Assembly (NCBI RefSeq): GCF_020520425.1
Contig: NC_079490.1
Coordinates: 1,550,001-1,614,000, forward strand
Reading direction: 5' to 3'
Origin: Spinacia oleracea
Lineage: Eukaryota; Streptophyta; Magnoliopsida; Caryophyllales; Amaranthaceae
DNA: 64,000 nucleotides
Positions 1 to 11,022 of this stretch are shown in pieces. The translations under genes and the position numbers were made by a program. Numbering within the stretch: position 1 is the first letter of the stretch; each line of letters opens with the position of its first letter. The notes under the pieces were generated by a model. It saw only the letters and a list, made by a program, of their open reading frames with translations, was not told the DNA's origin and did no database searches.

Positions 1-2727
1 TTTCTGCGGGTCCCAGAACTCAGCCTTGGTACAAAGGAGGTTCGCCTATGGAAACTACTCCAATGCCGCTTTCCAATACCCAGCAACCCAAGATCTTTCT
101 TTCGTTTCCAACATGGCTTCATCACCCGTTGTTGCATACGCTCCTGCTGAGAAAGGGCCCGCTGCTTTCGCCATTGATTTTCTCATGGGAGGAGTTTCAG
201 CTGCCGTCTCCAAGACCGCTGCTGCCCCAATTGAGCGTGTTAAGCTGTTGATCCAGAACCAAGATGAGATGCTTAAGGCTGGTCGTCTATCTGAACCCTA
301 CAAGGGTGTTGGTGACTGTTTCACCAGAACAATGAAGGATGAGGGTATGATCGCTTTGTGGAGAGGAAACACTGCCAATGTCATCCGTTATTTCCCCACT
401 CAGGTGATTAAAAGTCTTAACCCTTGGTTTGTTCTGCTTAGTTATTCATTTTCCTATTTTCAGTGATCTATTTTTATACTATTTTAGTAAATGAAATTAA
501 GAGCTAAAAGTAGTAAAATTGTTAATTAAACTAAATCATGGCACAGAATTAGAAATAGAGTAAATATATACAAAGACTACAACAATGTCCATGTTGTTTG
601 AGTTTTTGGATTTCCTCCCTATTTTTCCCATTCAGGTAAATAAAAGTCTTAACCTTAGTTTTGTCTGCTCAGTTATTCATATATTTTCCTGTTTTCAGTG
701 ATCTATTTTTATGTTATTTTAGTAAATGAAATTAAGAGCTAAAAGTAGTAAAATTGTTAATTATGACACAAAATAAGAAATAGAGTAAAAATATACAAGA
801 AAAAACAATGTCCATCTTATTAGATTCATGTTTTGTGATTTTTTGGTATTTTCTTCCTTTCCACAAAAGAATTATAATGTTTTGCAAAAAATAATCACTA
901 AAATTAAGCTTAATCACCATATGTTGGATCCCAACAAGTAAATGGTGCATTATCATCACAAGAACACAAGTTTTTCTTAGTTTTATCTCCTTAGTTATTC
1001 ATACATTTCCCTGTTTTCAGTGATCTTAACAGTGTTAACCTTTTCTTTTACAGGCCTTGAACTTTGCCTTCAAGGATTACTTCAAAAGAATGTTCAACTT
1101 CAAGAAGGACAAGGATGGTTACTGGAAGTGGTTTGCCGGTAACTTGGGATCTGGTGGTGCTGCTGGTGCCTCTTCCTTGTTCTTTGTCTACTCCTTGGAT
1201 TACGCCCGTACCCGTCTTGCTAACGACTCAAAATCTGCCAAGAAGGGAGGAGGTGACAGGCAATTCAACGGTCTTGTTGATGTTTACCGTAAGACATGGG
1301 CCTCAGATGGGCTTGCCGGTCTTTACCGTGGGTTTAACATCTCTTGTGTTGGTATCATTGTCTACCGTGGGTTGTACTTTGGTCTTTACGATTCAGTGAA
1401 GCCCGTTCTTTTGACCGGAAAGTTGGAGGTTAGTTATTTATATAATTTTGTTTTTGCAACTCCTTTTGCTTTATTGGGCCTAGTTTTGTGTTTCACTGTT
1501 TCAGAGTATTACTACAGGTAGAATAGTTCTGTTGGACTGCTACAGATTATATCATTCTTTTTGTACTTATTTGCTGATTTGACCTGTTCTCACGTCTTCC
1601 CATGCTTGCATATTATGTATTTTGTTAAGAAGATAAATCGTAACAGACTAATACGAGACTAAGGAACATTAATGCATGAATAGAGTAGAATGTATTTTCC
1701 AAAGTAATGATATTAGAAATATTATGTTTTCCACCCCTCTTCACGATTAAGGCCTCGTTTGGTTGGGTTTCTGAAGTAATGGTATGATAAATATTATGTT
1801 TTCCACCTCTCTTTCACAACACCACTAAGACTTTGTTTTGTAGGGTGTAAAATGTTTTCATGGAAAACAATGTTTCCCATTTAAATTTATTTTACCTTGT
1901 TTTGTTTTGACAAGGGATAAAAAACAATTTTCCATGACTCCCGCAAAGGTGGGAAAAGCTTTTCCGTTTGAAAGAGAGGGAAATCACTTTTCCACCTATC
2001 CTCCTCACCTCTCTCTCTTCTTCCCCCACAATCTTTTCCATCTTCTTTTAAGGAACCAAACTAAGAAAAATCTGTTTGGAATTGTGTATTCCTTTGAAAA
2101 ATAATGTCCATTGAAAATCATTCAACACTGGAAATGTTTTACATCAAACCAAACGGAGCCTAAGTCATCCCCTTGCCTGAACGTCAATTGACATGTGTTC
2201 CCTTGGTTCTTGATACAATTCAGTCCAAGCACCACCCTTTTGGTTTTTTGTTACAATGTGCCAATCTTTTTATACGCTGTTAGTTGATGTTTGACGGACA
2301 ATGGATCCTTGATTAAGTGTTTATGAAAAGAGCTTTATACCAATCTCTTCTTATATGCTGTCCTTTGATGTATGTTAATATCTGAATATACAAACAACTT
2401 ACATCCTACATATTTTTCCGGTGATTACAGGACAGTTTCTTCGCTAGTTTCGCTCTCGGATGGCTCATCACCAACGGAGCCGGTCTCGCTTCATACCCCA
2501 TTGACACCGTCCGAAGAAGAATGATGATGACCTCCGGTGAGGCCGTCAAGTACAAGGGCTCACTCGACTGTTTCAAGCAGATTGTCAAGAACGAGGGCCC
2601 CAAGTCTCTATTCAAGGGTGCCGGTGCCAATATTCTCCGTGCCGTTGCTGGTGCTGGTGTGTTGGCTGGTTACGACAAACTTCAGGTCCTCGTCTTCGGA
2701 AAGAAGTACGGTTCAGGTGGTGCTTAA
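1..2727 (+). CDS. AAC: mitochondrial ADP/ATP carrier (adenine nucleotide translocase), 5' end cut off
   Basis: Inner-membrane carrier that swaps cytosolic ADP for matrix ATP. Three exons are visible: 1-403 (open to the left edge), 1054-1428 and 2431-2727, joined by GT-AG introns at in-frame positions. The protein has the three mitochondrial-carrier repeats. Their signatures are PIERVK in repeat 1, SLDYAR in repeat 2 and PIDTVR in repeat 3, and the RRRMMM hallmark of ADP/ATP carriers is encoded at 2512-2529. It ends in KKYGSGGA, the usual plant AAC C-terminus. The N-terminal part ([12 protein letters not shown], then VAYAPAEKG) is the plant-specific presequence region, so the true start lies left of the window. 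The reading frame is unbroken and the gene looks functional. Intron 1 holds a repeat that duplicates splice-like sites; intron 2 holds a Tourist-like MITE. Family identity is very secure; which paralogue it is cannot be told. Confidence 0.96.
401..1030 (+). repeat. imperfect tandem repeat in AAC intron 1
   Basis: About 230 bp starting at the exon 1 donor (401) recurs from about 633, and a shorter third piece lies at about 964-1030. Shared blocks include TTATTCAT, TTTTCAGTGATCT and GAAATTAAGAGCTAAAAG. The second unit carries a copy of the donor (CAG/GTAAAT at 633-638) that fits the consensus better than the real one (CAG/GTGATT at 401-406). Each unit also has a TTTTCAG acceptor-like site. Confidence 0.85.
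1751..2160. mobile_element. Tourist-like MITE (PIF/Harbinger type) in AAC intron 2
   Basis: The ends are GGCCTCGTTTGGTTGGG on the left and CAAACCAAACGGAGCC on the right, which are inverted repeats. They are flanked on both sides by TAA (1748-1750 and 2161-2163), the 3-bp target duplication expected for PIF/Harbinger elements. The interior is AT-rich with no credible transposase. Related sequence occurs at about 19384 and at 58122-58572. Confidence 0.8.
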
Positions 2728-3361
2728 GTTTATTATTAAATTACTAAAAAGCCCTGCAACTTTGGGGGGGAAGATGGTGATGAAAATTTTTTGGGGGTTT
2801 GGAATTTGTGGCGGGCTCAAACTCGGTTTTATTATACTTTTAAAAAAACAGTTTGATTGAATAATAATGTAGGGTTTTGAAGACTTTATTTAGAGGGACT
2901 AACCCCGCAGTTTTCCCTGAGAATTCTTGCTCGGATTAAATTAAAAGGATATTTGTTCTTTGGAGCATGGCTGTAATTTGATGCTCTTCATGAGTTTTAT
3001 TGATTAGTTATATGAGGTGAATTTTTGTTTTAATCGGAATATCAGTACCACCTACCATTGAAATGGAAAGGAAGGGCATTTTTTTTGTTAATTGTCTGGT
3101 TTTCTACTTTATGTTCAATTATTTCAGTATGCAGGTTATGACTTGGTTTATTTTAAGCCATTGAAGTTCTCAGTTTGGTTGAGCTTTTATTTTGCCCTTA
3201 GATTTGAAGAACAAATAGAAATGTTCATGTGTTTTTGTTAATGTTGATACATATTATTGGTATGATAGATGGTATCAAGAATTTCAGTGTCTGACTCACT
3301 AAGACGCTGATGAAATAACTAGAGTATTTGAGAATATGACCCTTCACAGGATGTTGTTTTT
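2728..3361. other. AAC 3' flank, no gene seen
   Basis: AT-rich sequence after the AAC stop codon, probably 3' UTR for the first few hundred bases, then ordinary spacer. I found no open frame or repeat I could support. Confidence 0.5.
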
Positions 3362-3542
3362 TCGCATATCAGATATGTGTGGAAACACACATATCAGCTA
3401 AAAGACAAAATAGGAAGTACCATTCTGTAAAAAAAAAAGTACCATTTTTGTTTTAAAAAGTACCATTTAATTTCTTTTTTCTCCGTTTTTCTATTTTGTC
3501 TTTTGCTATGATATGTATTTGCAAGCACATATCTGATATCCG
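3362..3542. mobile_element. short foldback element
   Basis: The ends CGCATATCAGATATGTGTG and CACATATCTGATATCCG are near-perfect inverted repeats. The interior has repeated GTACCATT blocks. Similar GTACCATTT-rich sequence next to an ACACATC palindrome recurs at 56700-57220, so this is probably a dispersed non-autonomous family. No clear target duplication was found. Confidence 0.5.
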
Positions 3543-3919
3543 AAAATACTTCCTCCCCTTCATAGGCCAAATAGTCTATCGTTTTTGTGATATTACGAGC
3601 TTAGGGATTCAAGCCTTGGTTACAAACTCTTTTGTACTCCCTTGGTCGCTTTTTTTTGTGTATTTGCTGTTTTGGTACGTTTTCAAAAGATGGTTGTATA
3701 CTAAAAATGATCATTGAGGACCTTAGCTATATTCTTGCACAAAGTCGTACCATTTTTGTATTTTTCAATCCTCTCAACACAATTCTTAACGAATCAGTTA
3801 TGGACTTGTGGTGCATGAGGGGTACCCATTTTTATGTTTGTAAATAAAACAAGGTTAGAGAGAGAGAGACAATTTCCAAGTAGATCATAATGTTTGAGAA
3901 AACCATTTTGAGTATAGGA

Positions 3920-4332
3920 TAAAGATGGCACTAGGTCCGAGGCACAGCATGGTATAACAAGAAAAGAGCACGCCCTGACACTGATATGGAAAAAGCACGG
4001 GCTGGCATGAGCGTAAAGTTGGGGGTGGTGGGGTGGTTAGGGCCGAATGTGTATTGGATAATAGAACGAGAAGCATGACACTATACAACTCAACTTGACA
4101 CGACAAATCACGTCTTAATTGAGTGAAGTGGGCAGTTAGGCACGACGGCAGAACCGGTCTGAGAGCACACGGGTTTGAGCTGTGCGGGCGTGCCTGGACT
4201 GTATTCTTTGAAATTTCAACACAAATTGGCCCGAACGAAACCAATGGGCTTGATGTGGGGAGGACCCGATCAGGCCCAAGACACATGGTCTCAACACGAA
4301 GCTCGTCCTAGTCCGTTCCACATCCATTTTTA
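3920..4332. mobile_element. older hAT-type MITE of the TAAAGATGG family
   Basis: It starts TAAAGATGGC and ends CCATTTTTA, with GGCCC-rich subterminal sequence like the other members. The flanking 8-mers (GTATAGGA and GTCAAGGG) match at only five of eight positions, so this copy looks older than those at 4519 and 6965. Confidence 0.6.
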
Positions 4333-4518
4333 GTCAAGGGTATATTCTTGAAAGAAACAACACTTAGAGGCCTAATCGTGAAATATAAAATATTATTAAT
4401 GGACAACGTTATTCATTGACGAACGTGTAAATCAAAATGTTGCAATTAACCTGAAACTTAATGCTCCTTTATTATATGAATTTATTTTAGGCAACCGGTT
4501 TTATTTTACCACTTCCTA

Positions 4519-4802
4519 AAGATGGCTGTGGTCTGGGCCGGCCCGATCCCGACCCTGACAATGAAAAAGCCCGGCCTGGGCACGAAAAAAGCCCGGTCTG
4601 ACACGAGCACGAAGTCGTGGGCGGTCTTGGGCCACAATTTTTTTTTGAAATAGCGTGACAAGGCATGACACGAGTCGACCCGACACGACAAATCACGCTA
4701 AATTTAGAAAATTTTGACTTAGGCACGAGCACGACAGCCTGTGGACTTGGGCCGAGTCTGGACCCTGTTTGAACCTTTTAGCCCGGCCCACAGCCATCTT
4801 TA
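4519..4802. mobile_element. hAT-type MITE (TAAAGATGG family) upstream of the PPR gene
   Basis: A 284-bp element with 15-bp inverted ends TAAAGATGGCTGTGG / CCACAGCCATCTTTA. It is flanked by a perfect 8-bp duplication CCACTTCC (4511-4518 and 4803-4810), the length typical of the hAT superfamily. The interior is GC-rich (GGGCCGGCCC-like) with no coding capacity. Its right end lies about 140 bp before the likely start codon of the PPR gene, in promoter or 5' UTR. Confidence 0.9.
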
Positions 4803-4942
4803 CCACTTCCCCAACGCCGGCCCACTTTAAGCAGTTGATAGTTGAAGTCTTTCCCCTCAAATTCCCGCCTTTCTCACCCACAAAACAAACATCTAACATT
4901 CAAACATCCTTAAAATTTAGAGCAACAAAAATCAAATTTCTG

Positions 4943-6967
4943 ATGATCAACCACATAATCTCAAACTCCAGATTCCTCACTCACCTTCCAAATCCTCTCT
5001 CCATAATCACCCCATCATTTCTCCACACTCGTTCTCTCTCCCCTTACAAACCAAAACCCAGCAACTGGAACACTAATCACTCCTTCGTAAGATCAAATCC
5101 AATTCTATCTCTCCTCGAAAAATGCAATTCCATGGCGCAATTGTTTCAAATTCAAGCTCAAATGATCACTTCTGGGCTCATCTTAGACGGGCTTGCTTCA
5201 AGTCGATTAATTGCATTTTGTGCGATCTCTGAAGCTGGTGATCTTGATTATTGTGAGAAAATTTTGAAATTTGTTGATAACCCTAAAGTTTTTTCATGGA
5301 ATATTGCAATTAAGGGTTATTCAGAGAGTTTAATTCCGATTAAATCTGTTGTGTTGTATAAAGAAATGTTGAAAATTGGTGAGTGTCGTCCTGATAATTA
5401 TACTTATCCTTTGGTTTTTAAGGTTTGTGCTCGTTTGTTGTTGAATTATACTGGTTATGGGATTCTTGGGCATGTTTTGAAATTGGGATTGGATTCGGAT
5501 GTGTTTGTGCATAATGGAGTTATTCATATGTTGGTATCCTGTGGTCATTTGGAAGATGCACGCAATGTGTTCGATGAAAGTTGTGTGAGAGATTTGGTTA
5601 CTTGGAATTCTTTGATCAATGGCTATGTACATTGTGGGAAGGCTAGGGAAGCTTTGAACCTTTATGAGGAAATGAGGGAGGAGGGAGTAAGGCCAGATGA
5701 GGTAACAATGATTGGTATGGTTGCGTCATGTGCACAAATGGAGGATTTGAGTCGAGGGTTGGAGTTTCATCGTCTTATTGGTGATTGTGGACTGGTTATG
5801 ACCGTCCCACTTTGTAACGCGTTGATGGATATGTATGTTAAATGTGGTGATCTTAACTCTGCAAAGGAGATATTTGACAATTTGAGGAAGAAAACCATGG
5901 TTTCTTGGACAACAATGGTAGTGGGGTATGCTAAATTTGGATTCTTGAATGAGGCTAGAAAGCTGTTTGACAAGATGCCTGAGAAAGATGTGGTGCCGTG
6001 GAATGCCATGATTGGTGCATATGTTCAAGCAAAGTGTAGTAAAGAAGCTTTGATTCTATTTCATGAAATGCAGAGTTCAAGTGTTACACCTGATGAGATT
6101 ACTATGGTTAACTGTTTATCTGCTTGTTCCCATTTAGGAGCACTTGATTTTGGGATATGGATTCACCGCTACATCAATAAGAAGAATCTTTCTTTGAAGA
6201 ATGTTTCATTGGGTACAGCTCTTGTTGATATGTATGCCAAATGTGGTAACTTTGAGAAGGCGGTTGAAGTTTTCCATGAAATGCCGTTGAAGAACTCATT
6301 GACATGGACTGCTATCATTGGAGGGTTAGCCCTTCATGGAAATGCAAATGATGCTTTATCATACTTTTCAAAAATGGTTGATGATGTTGGATTGGTACCA
6401 GATGAGATCACATTCCTTGGAGTTTTAGCTGCTTGTTGTCATGGAGGATTGGTTGAAAAGGGTCGTAAGTATTTTACTGAAATGACCTCCAAATATAATC
6501 TAACTCCAAATGTTAAACACTACTCTTCCATGGTGGACTTACTTGGAAGAGCAGGAAAATTAGAAGATGCAGAAACACTTATAAAGAGTATGCCTATGGA
6601 ACCAGATGCTGTTGTTTGGGGTGCTTTGTTCTTTGCTTGCCGTACTCACGGAAATGTGATAATGGGTGAAAAAGCTGCTCTGAAACTTCTTGAGTTGGAT
6701 CCTGGTGATGGTGGAATATATGTTTTGTTGGCAAATATGTATGGGGATGCAGAAATGTGGGATAAGGCTAGGAAAGTGAGGAAGATGATGAAGGAAAGAA
6801 GAGTCGATAAGACTCCTGGTTGTAGCTCAATTGAAATCAATGGAGTAGTCCATGAGTTCACTATAAGAGACAAGACACATGCTCAATCTAAAGAGATATT
6901 TGAATGTCTTGTTCAGCTGACTAAACAACTCGAGTTGCTTGAAACTGTTTCGAGTATCAGCACATAA
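4943..6967 (+). CDS. SLO1: SLO1-like mitochondrial PPR protein (PLS class, E/E+ type)
   Basis: Intronless, 674 aa from ATG 4943. The frame is open further upstream, but only by reading into the MITE, so 4943 is preferred. The N-terminus is rich in Ser, Arg and hydroxylated residues and lacks acids, as in mitochondrial targeting peptides. A run of P, L and S type PPR motifs follows (for example ALVDMYAKCG, WTAIIGGLALHG), then E and E+ motifs (PGCSSIEINGVVHEF), with no DYW domain. The stretch IQAQMITSGLILDG and the overall motif order match what I remember of Arabidopsis SLO1 (At2g22410), reported to edit nad4 and nad9 transcripts. Orthology is recall-based. The stop codon TAA at 6965-6967 is the first three bases of an inserted MITE, so the C-terminus differs from the pre-insertion one. 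Confidence 0.9.
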   Translation: MINHIISNSRFLTHLPNPLSIITPSFLHTRSLSPYKPKPSNWNTNHSFVRSNPILSLLEKCNSMAQLFQIQAQMITSGLILDGLASSRLIAFCAISEAGDLDYCEKILKFVDNPKVFSWNIAIKGYSESLIPIKSVVLYKEMLKIGECRPDNYTYPLVFKVCARLLLNYTGYGILGHVLKLGLDSDVFVHNGVIHMLVSCGHLEDARNVFDESCVRDLVTWNSLINGYVHCGKAREALNLYEEMREEGVRPDEVTMIGMVASCAQMEDLSRGLEFHRLIGDCGLVMTVPLCNALMDMYVKCGDLNSAKEIFDNLRKKTMVSWTTMVVGYAKFGFLNEARKLFDKMPEKDVVPWNAMIGAYVQAKCSKEALILFHEMQSSSVTPDEITMVNCLSACSHLGALDFGIWIHRYINKKNLSLKNVSLGTALVDMYAKCGNFEKAVEVFHEMPLKNSLTWTAIIGGLALHGNANDALSYFSKMVDDVGLVPDEITFLGVLAACCHGGLVEKGRKYFTEMTSKYNLTPNVKHYSSMVDLLGRAGKLEDAETLIKSMPMEPDAVVWGALFFACRTHGNVIMGEKAALKLLELDPGDGGIYVLLANMYGDAEMWDKARKVRKMMKERRVDKTPGCSSIEINGVVHEFTIRDKTHAQSKEIFECLVQLTKQLELLETVSSIST

Positions 6968-7293
6968 AGATGGTTATGGGCCGACCCGGCTCAAAAAAGC
7001 ACGACCTCTACCGGGCACGAAAAAAGCACAGCCCGACACGAGCATGAAGTCGTGGGTTGGGCATAGGCCGCATTTTTTTGAAAAAAGCACGACAAGGCAC
7101 GGCACGACCCGGCACGACAGAGCAACGCTAAATTTAGTAACATTAGGCTTATGCACGACGGTCAGACCCGATGCGGAACGACAACCCGTGGGCCTGGGCC
7201 ATGTCTTGAACTTTTCAGCCCGACCGGCACGATGCAGAGTGGGCCTGTTTAGGCCCACGCCCATGGGCTCGGCCCGAAGCCCACCCATCTTTA
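6965..7293. mobile_element. hAT-type MITE (TAAAGATGG family) ending the PPR gene
   Basis: A 329-bp element starting TAAAGATGG and ending CCATCTTTA, flanked by a perfect 8-bp duplication TCAGCACA (6957-6964 and 7294-7301). Same family as 4519-4802. The left duplication is the last coding sequence of the PPR gene and the element's first TAA is the in-frame stop codon. Confidence 0.93.
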
Positions 7294-7301
7294 TCAGCAC
7301 A

Positions 7302-8471
7302 TCATGGACAACAGTTTTTGTGTAGCATTTATGTTAGACAATTTTTTTGGAGGTTGTGAAGAAAGTTCCTTTGCTTCCATTATGCAATGTCTGTAGTTCT
7401 TACTAAGAAATTAAAGGCTATTTCATCACTTCACTTATTCTTTCATCTCTCCTTTTAACTGCAGTTACTTGAAGGATTGTGATTTAGCAACCTGAAACAT
7501 TTGAAGGAAGATGGTTAGAGACATTCAACTGAATGGAAAAGGCTGTTTTCTTCTTGGTATGCATAGTTCATGACAATAGTGTACTCAAATTTAAGTACTC
7601 CTTACACATTGCAGAGTTTCTGGATTTCAAGAACATCAGCTTGTGAATGGCAGTAATACAAAAAGTCCACAAAATTGCTTAACTTTCAGACTTCTGTCAA
7701 AATTTTCATCATCTATATGCAAATTACTCAAGTTTATGCAAAGTGAGCTCTATACTGTGTTTAGCTACTCATGCAGCCCGTTTAATGCTGACCCGGTCCG
7801 ACCCTAACTCGGCCCGTTTAACAGGTCTACAGAAAACTAGTGACTTCTACTGTGAATGCTAAGTCAGCTTTGTTTAGTCCTATCCAACTTATGGCCTTCT
7901 TCTCTGCAGTTTCAGTTACAGATTTGAGCATTCAAAAGAAAAGTGCCCAGTTGAAGACATAGAAGTTTGATTTCAGGTGATTCTTGAGAACCCAGTTTAG
8001 CATCTGATTGTTGTATTAACTAGTAATGCAGCAAACTTAAAGTAGTTGAATTACTTAAAAACTTCCAACATATTTTTCCTGTGATTTTTGAATTCTGCTT
8101 GTTGATTCATGTGAATTTCTGACTACTTTTGCAGAGGATGTTCTGACAATGGGTTACAACTTCTAGACAAAGATTGATTTTCCTTATAATAATTTGGACA
8201 ACTGAAGCTGTCTCTCATGCCCTTGATCTGGGAGGATTGCGCGGAATTTTCTATCTTGGATAAACCTGCAGTTTTCAGGTGAATATCTTTATATAAAGCA
8301 GCTCAAATTTTGATATCATTTTTCTGAGAGTTTTCAAAATAAATTTAAGTAGAACTCAACTAAAGTTGTCTTCATCATGCATCTTTTGTTACATGATCTA
8401 ATACATGGGAAACTGGTAAATTTTAGGCTTTAACCTCTTCATCCCGTCCCCCCCCCCCCTCGTGATTGATA
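7302..8471. other. PPR 3' flank, no gene seen
   Basis: Presumed 3' UTR followed by spacer. A roughly 60-bp piece near 7775-7830 (GACCCGGTCCGACCC, then AACAGGTCTA) resembles the end of hAT MITEs. A poly-C run lies near 8450. Nothing else could be supported. Confidence 0.4.
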
Positions 8472-8479
8472 CTTCAAAT

Positions 8480-8705
8480 TAGACCTGATCATCATGAGCC
8501 CAACTCAAAAATTAGTGGGTTTTGGGCCGGCCCAACCCAAATTTTTACTTTTTTGGTGGGTTCTGGACAACTCAATATTGCATTTTTTAGTTATATAGTT
8601 GGCCCGGCCCAGAAGCCCACTATTTTGGCTCGAAATAGCGGGTCTTGGGCAGAAATTTTCAATTTTAAGTCATGCCCGGCCCGACCCTCAATTTAATCAG
8701 GTCTA
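8480..8705. mobile_element. hAT-type MITE (TAGACCTGAT family)
   Basis: A 226-bp element with inverted ends TAGACCTGAT / ATCAGGTCTA and a perfect 8-bp duplication CTTCAAAT (8472-8479 and 8706-8713). The interior is GGCCC-rich and non-coding. Confidence 0.9.
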
Positions 8706-9243
8706 CTTCAAATTCATCCCATTACAGTCAAAACAGCATCTGATTCTCTGTTTGTTACTACTTTCTTCACCCCAATCGTTGGCTCTCTTTTTCACCATCT
8801 TATGTTACAAGATCTTAACAGAGGATTGACCCCTTAAATCATTGGATTAAAGTCTTTAACTATAGTATATGTGTGCTTTATGATTAGATCATTTTGTTAC
8901 ATTTAAAATAAACGCATTTCTTTTCCTTAGACCCAGCTGCTCAAAGGTGATTCTTATACCCAAAAAATACAATCAGTTGATTACAAAATAACTTTTACTT
9001 AGACATTATACATCTGTACCCTTATCCATGATCCTACTGAACAGAGATATGTCCTTTTTAATCATCAAGTGTTATCTCATATTATATGTTCCCTTCTTTG
9101 TTCATCTTAAACTTTTTTTACCCCGGTTGGTGAATGAATCAATTAACCCGGTCTGCCCTCATGAACATGATGAATTACTGAATTCCATCACCAATAACAG
9201 CAACCAAATCCCGATTACCTTAGGAACTCAGAAAAGTACCCAC

Positions 9244-9539
9244 GGCCCGTTTGGTAGCAAGTAATAAATGGCGTCAATGAGAATGAATTTGTATGTAAAT
9301 TTGTAAGGAAAAACAACATTGATTCCTATGGTAATTGTCTTTTTTTCTTCATAAATTTCCATTACCATCAATTACCATTTGGGGGAGTGGTATTGGGTGG
9401 GAATGCACATTTATGTAGAAAACCACCATGTTTGAGATAGGTTTCATTTACCATGGGTATTATGATATTATTTTTCTTGCCAAATAATATTTAGATTTAT
9501 GTTCATTTCTACCATTTATTAAAGACTACCAAACGGGCC
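9244..9539. mobile_element. MITE with GGCCCGTTTGGTAG ends
   Basis: A 296-bp unit with inverted ends GGCCCGTTTGGTAG / CTACCAAACGGGCC; the similarity continues inward (AATAAATGG on both sides). I could not fix the target duplication, so the superfamily is unassigned. Confidence 0.7.
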
Positions 9540-10240
9540 ACCAGGGTTCTGTTTCTGGTGTTATTGTCTGAAACCAAAACTTTCATGTAGCTTGAGGTTA
9601 TTGTCATCCTTTTTTTTCACGTTACTATTAGACTTGTCAAAACTGATTCGTATCTGATTACTCAAACTGAATTCCCTGACCTAGATTGAGTCATACATAA
9701 CCGAAACTAAACAACCAGATCTTGACACGAACCAAAACTAGAACGAGTGCATGACACGTGACGGCCATTTTAGCATGCCATGTTCCACATTTGATTGAAC
9801 CTTGAAGGAACAATTTGTAGCCCTATCCACCCTTAGAGAGTTGGGAATGCCTTTAACCTTGGAATACCTTGACAGCAAAAGTTAAAGGGGAAGAATATAA
9901 AATGCTTTGTCCTTACTTGCACGCTAGGTTTTTGTTCATACCAAGCGAAATCATGTGTTTTTAAGTTTATGGTGTATTATCTTTTTATCACTCCTCTACA
10001 CCCCCACATGTTTTTAGAACCTTTCCACATTAGTTAGTTTAACAACAAGTACTTACTTTGTATGATTCCCATGGGGGCCCATAGCTAGGTCATCCTTTAA
10101 TACATTACAACTAAGTGTGGCCCATTATTGGTATTTTAGGTTTCCTCTTTTTCACACCATTTGTGGCCCACTATCATCTTTGTCTCCAATGGATTATTAG
10201 TTTTATTTTTTATTTTTGTGTTTATGTTTAGGGTAAATAG
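9540..10240. other. spacer, no gene seen
   Basis: AT-rich sequence with many stops in all frames. No structure I could support. Confidence 0.4.
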
Positions 10241-10244
10241 TACT

Positions 10245-11022
10245 AATGAGAGCCTAGCTAGCTTCTTAGAATCTTAGATGATCAAAAGATGTTGAGCTTA
10301 TTTGAAGTTTGAGTCTTGACATACATTTCCATCTTTTATAATATAGGATTTTATAATATAAAGAGTAGTTAATGGAATTATTTTATTATTGTGATCAGAA
10401 AAGGGGCTATGTGTGTGAAAGAAGTTAGTGGGTCATGATAGGTGAAACAAAAAATCTTAATATTGGTGGGTTCTTTTAAAATAAGGAAGTGTGTCAATTA
10501 TTCTGAAACAACATAAAAAAGAAAGTGTGTCACTTATTTTAAGATGGATTAATTGAGTATTACTATTGAGAGCTTAGCTAGCTTCTTAGATGATCAAGGG
10601 ATGTTGAGCTTATTTGAAGTTTACTTGACATACATTTCCATTTTAACTACTCTCTCCGTTTCGAAACAAGACACACTACATTTGACATGTAGTTTAAGTA
10701 TTTGTGGAAGGGGACCATGAAATAGGATTTTATAATATAAAGAATAGTTAGCGGAATCATTTTATCATTGTGAGAAAAGGGGCTATGTGAGTGTGAAAGA
10801 GGTTAGTGGATCACGATAGGTGAAGCAAAAACATTTTAATATTGGTGGGTCCTTTTCAAATAAGGAAGTGTGTCAATTATTCTGAAACGGTCGAAAAAAG
10901 AAATGCTTAGCTATTGAGACAGAGAAAGTATTACTATTGAGTGCTTAGCTAGCTTCTTAGATGATCAAAGGATGTTTAGCTTATTTGAAGTTAGAGACTT
11001 GACCTACATTTCCATCTTTTAA
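10245..11022 (+). repeat. tandem duplication (two and a partial third unit)
   Basis: Units begin near 10245, 10566 and 10936, each with GCTAGCTTCTTAGA followed by GATCAAA/GGATGTTGAGC. The second unit differs by carrying a Stowaway-like left end (CTCTCCGTTTCGAAAC near 10654). Both full units contain GGATTTTATAATATAAAGA and a GTGTGTCAATTATTCTGAAAC block. The third is truncated. Confidence 0.75.

Noticed and set aside
4769-4942. Longer start for the PPR gene at 4769
   Set aside because: The extra N-terminus is read from the MITE and its flank; ATG 4943 gives a normal mitochondrial-type leader.
8466-8829. Two overlapping open frames of 76 codons
   Set aside because: They coincide with the GGCCC-rich hAT MITE at 8480-8705 and its flank.
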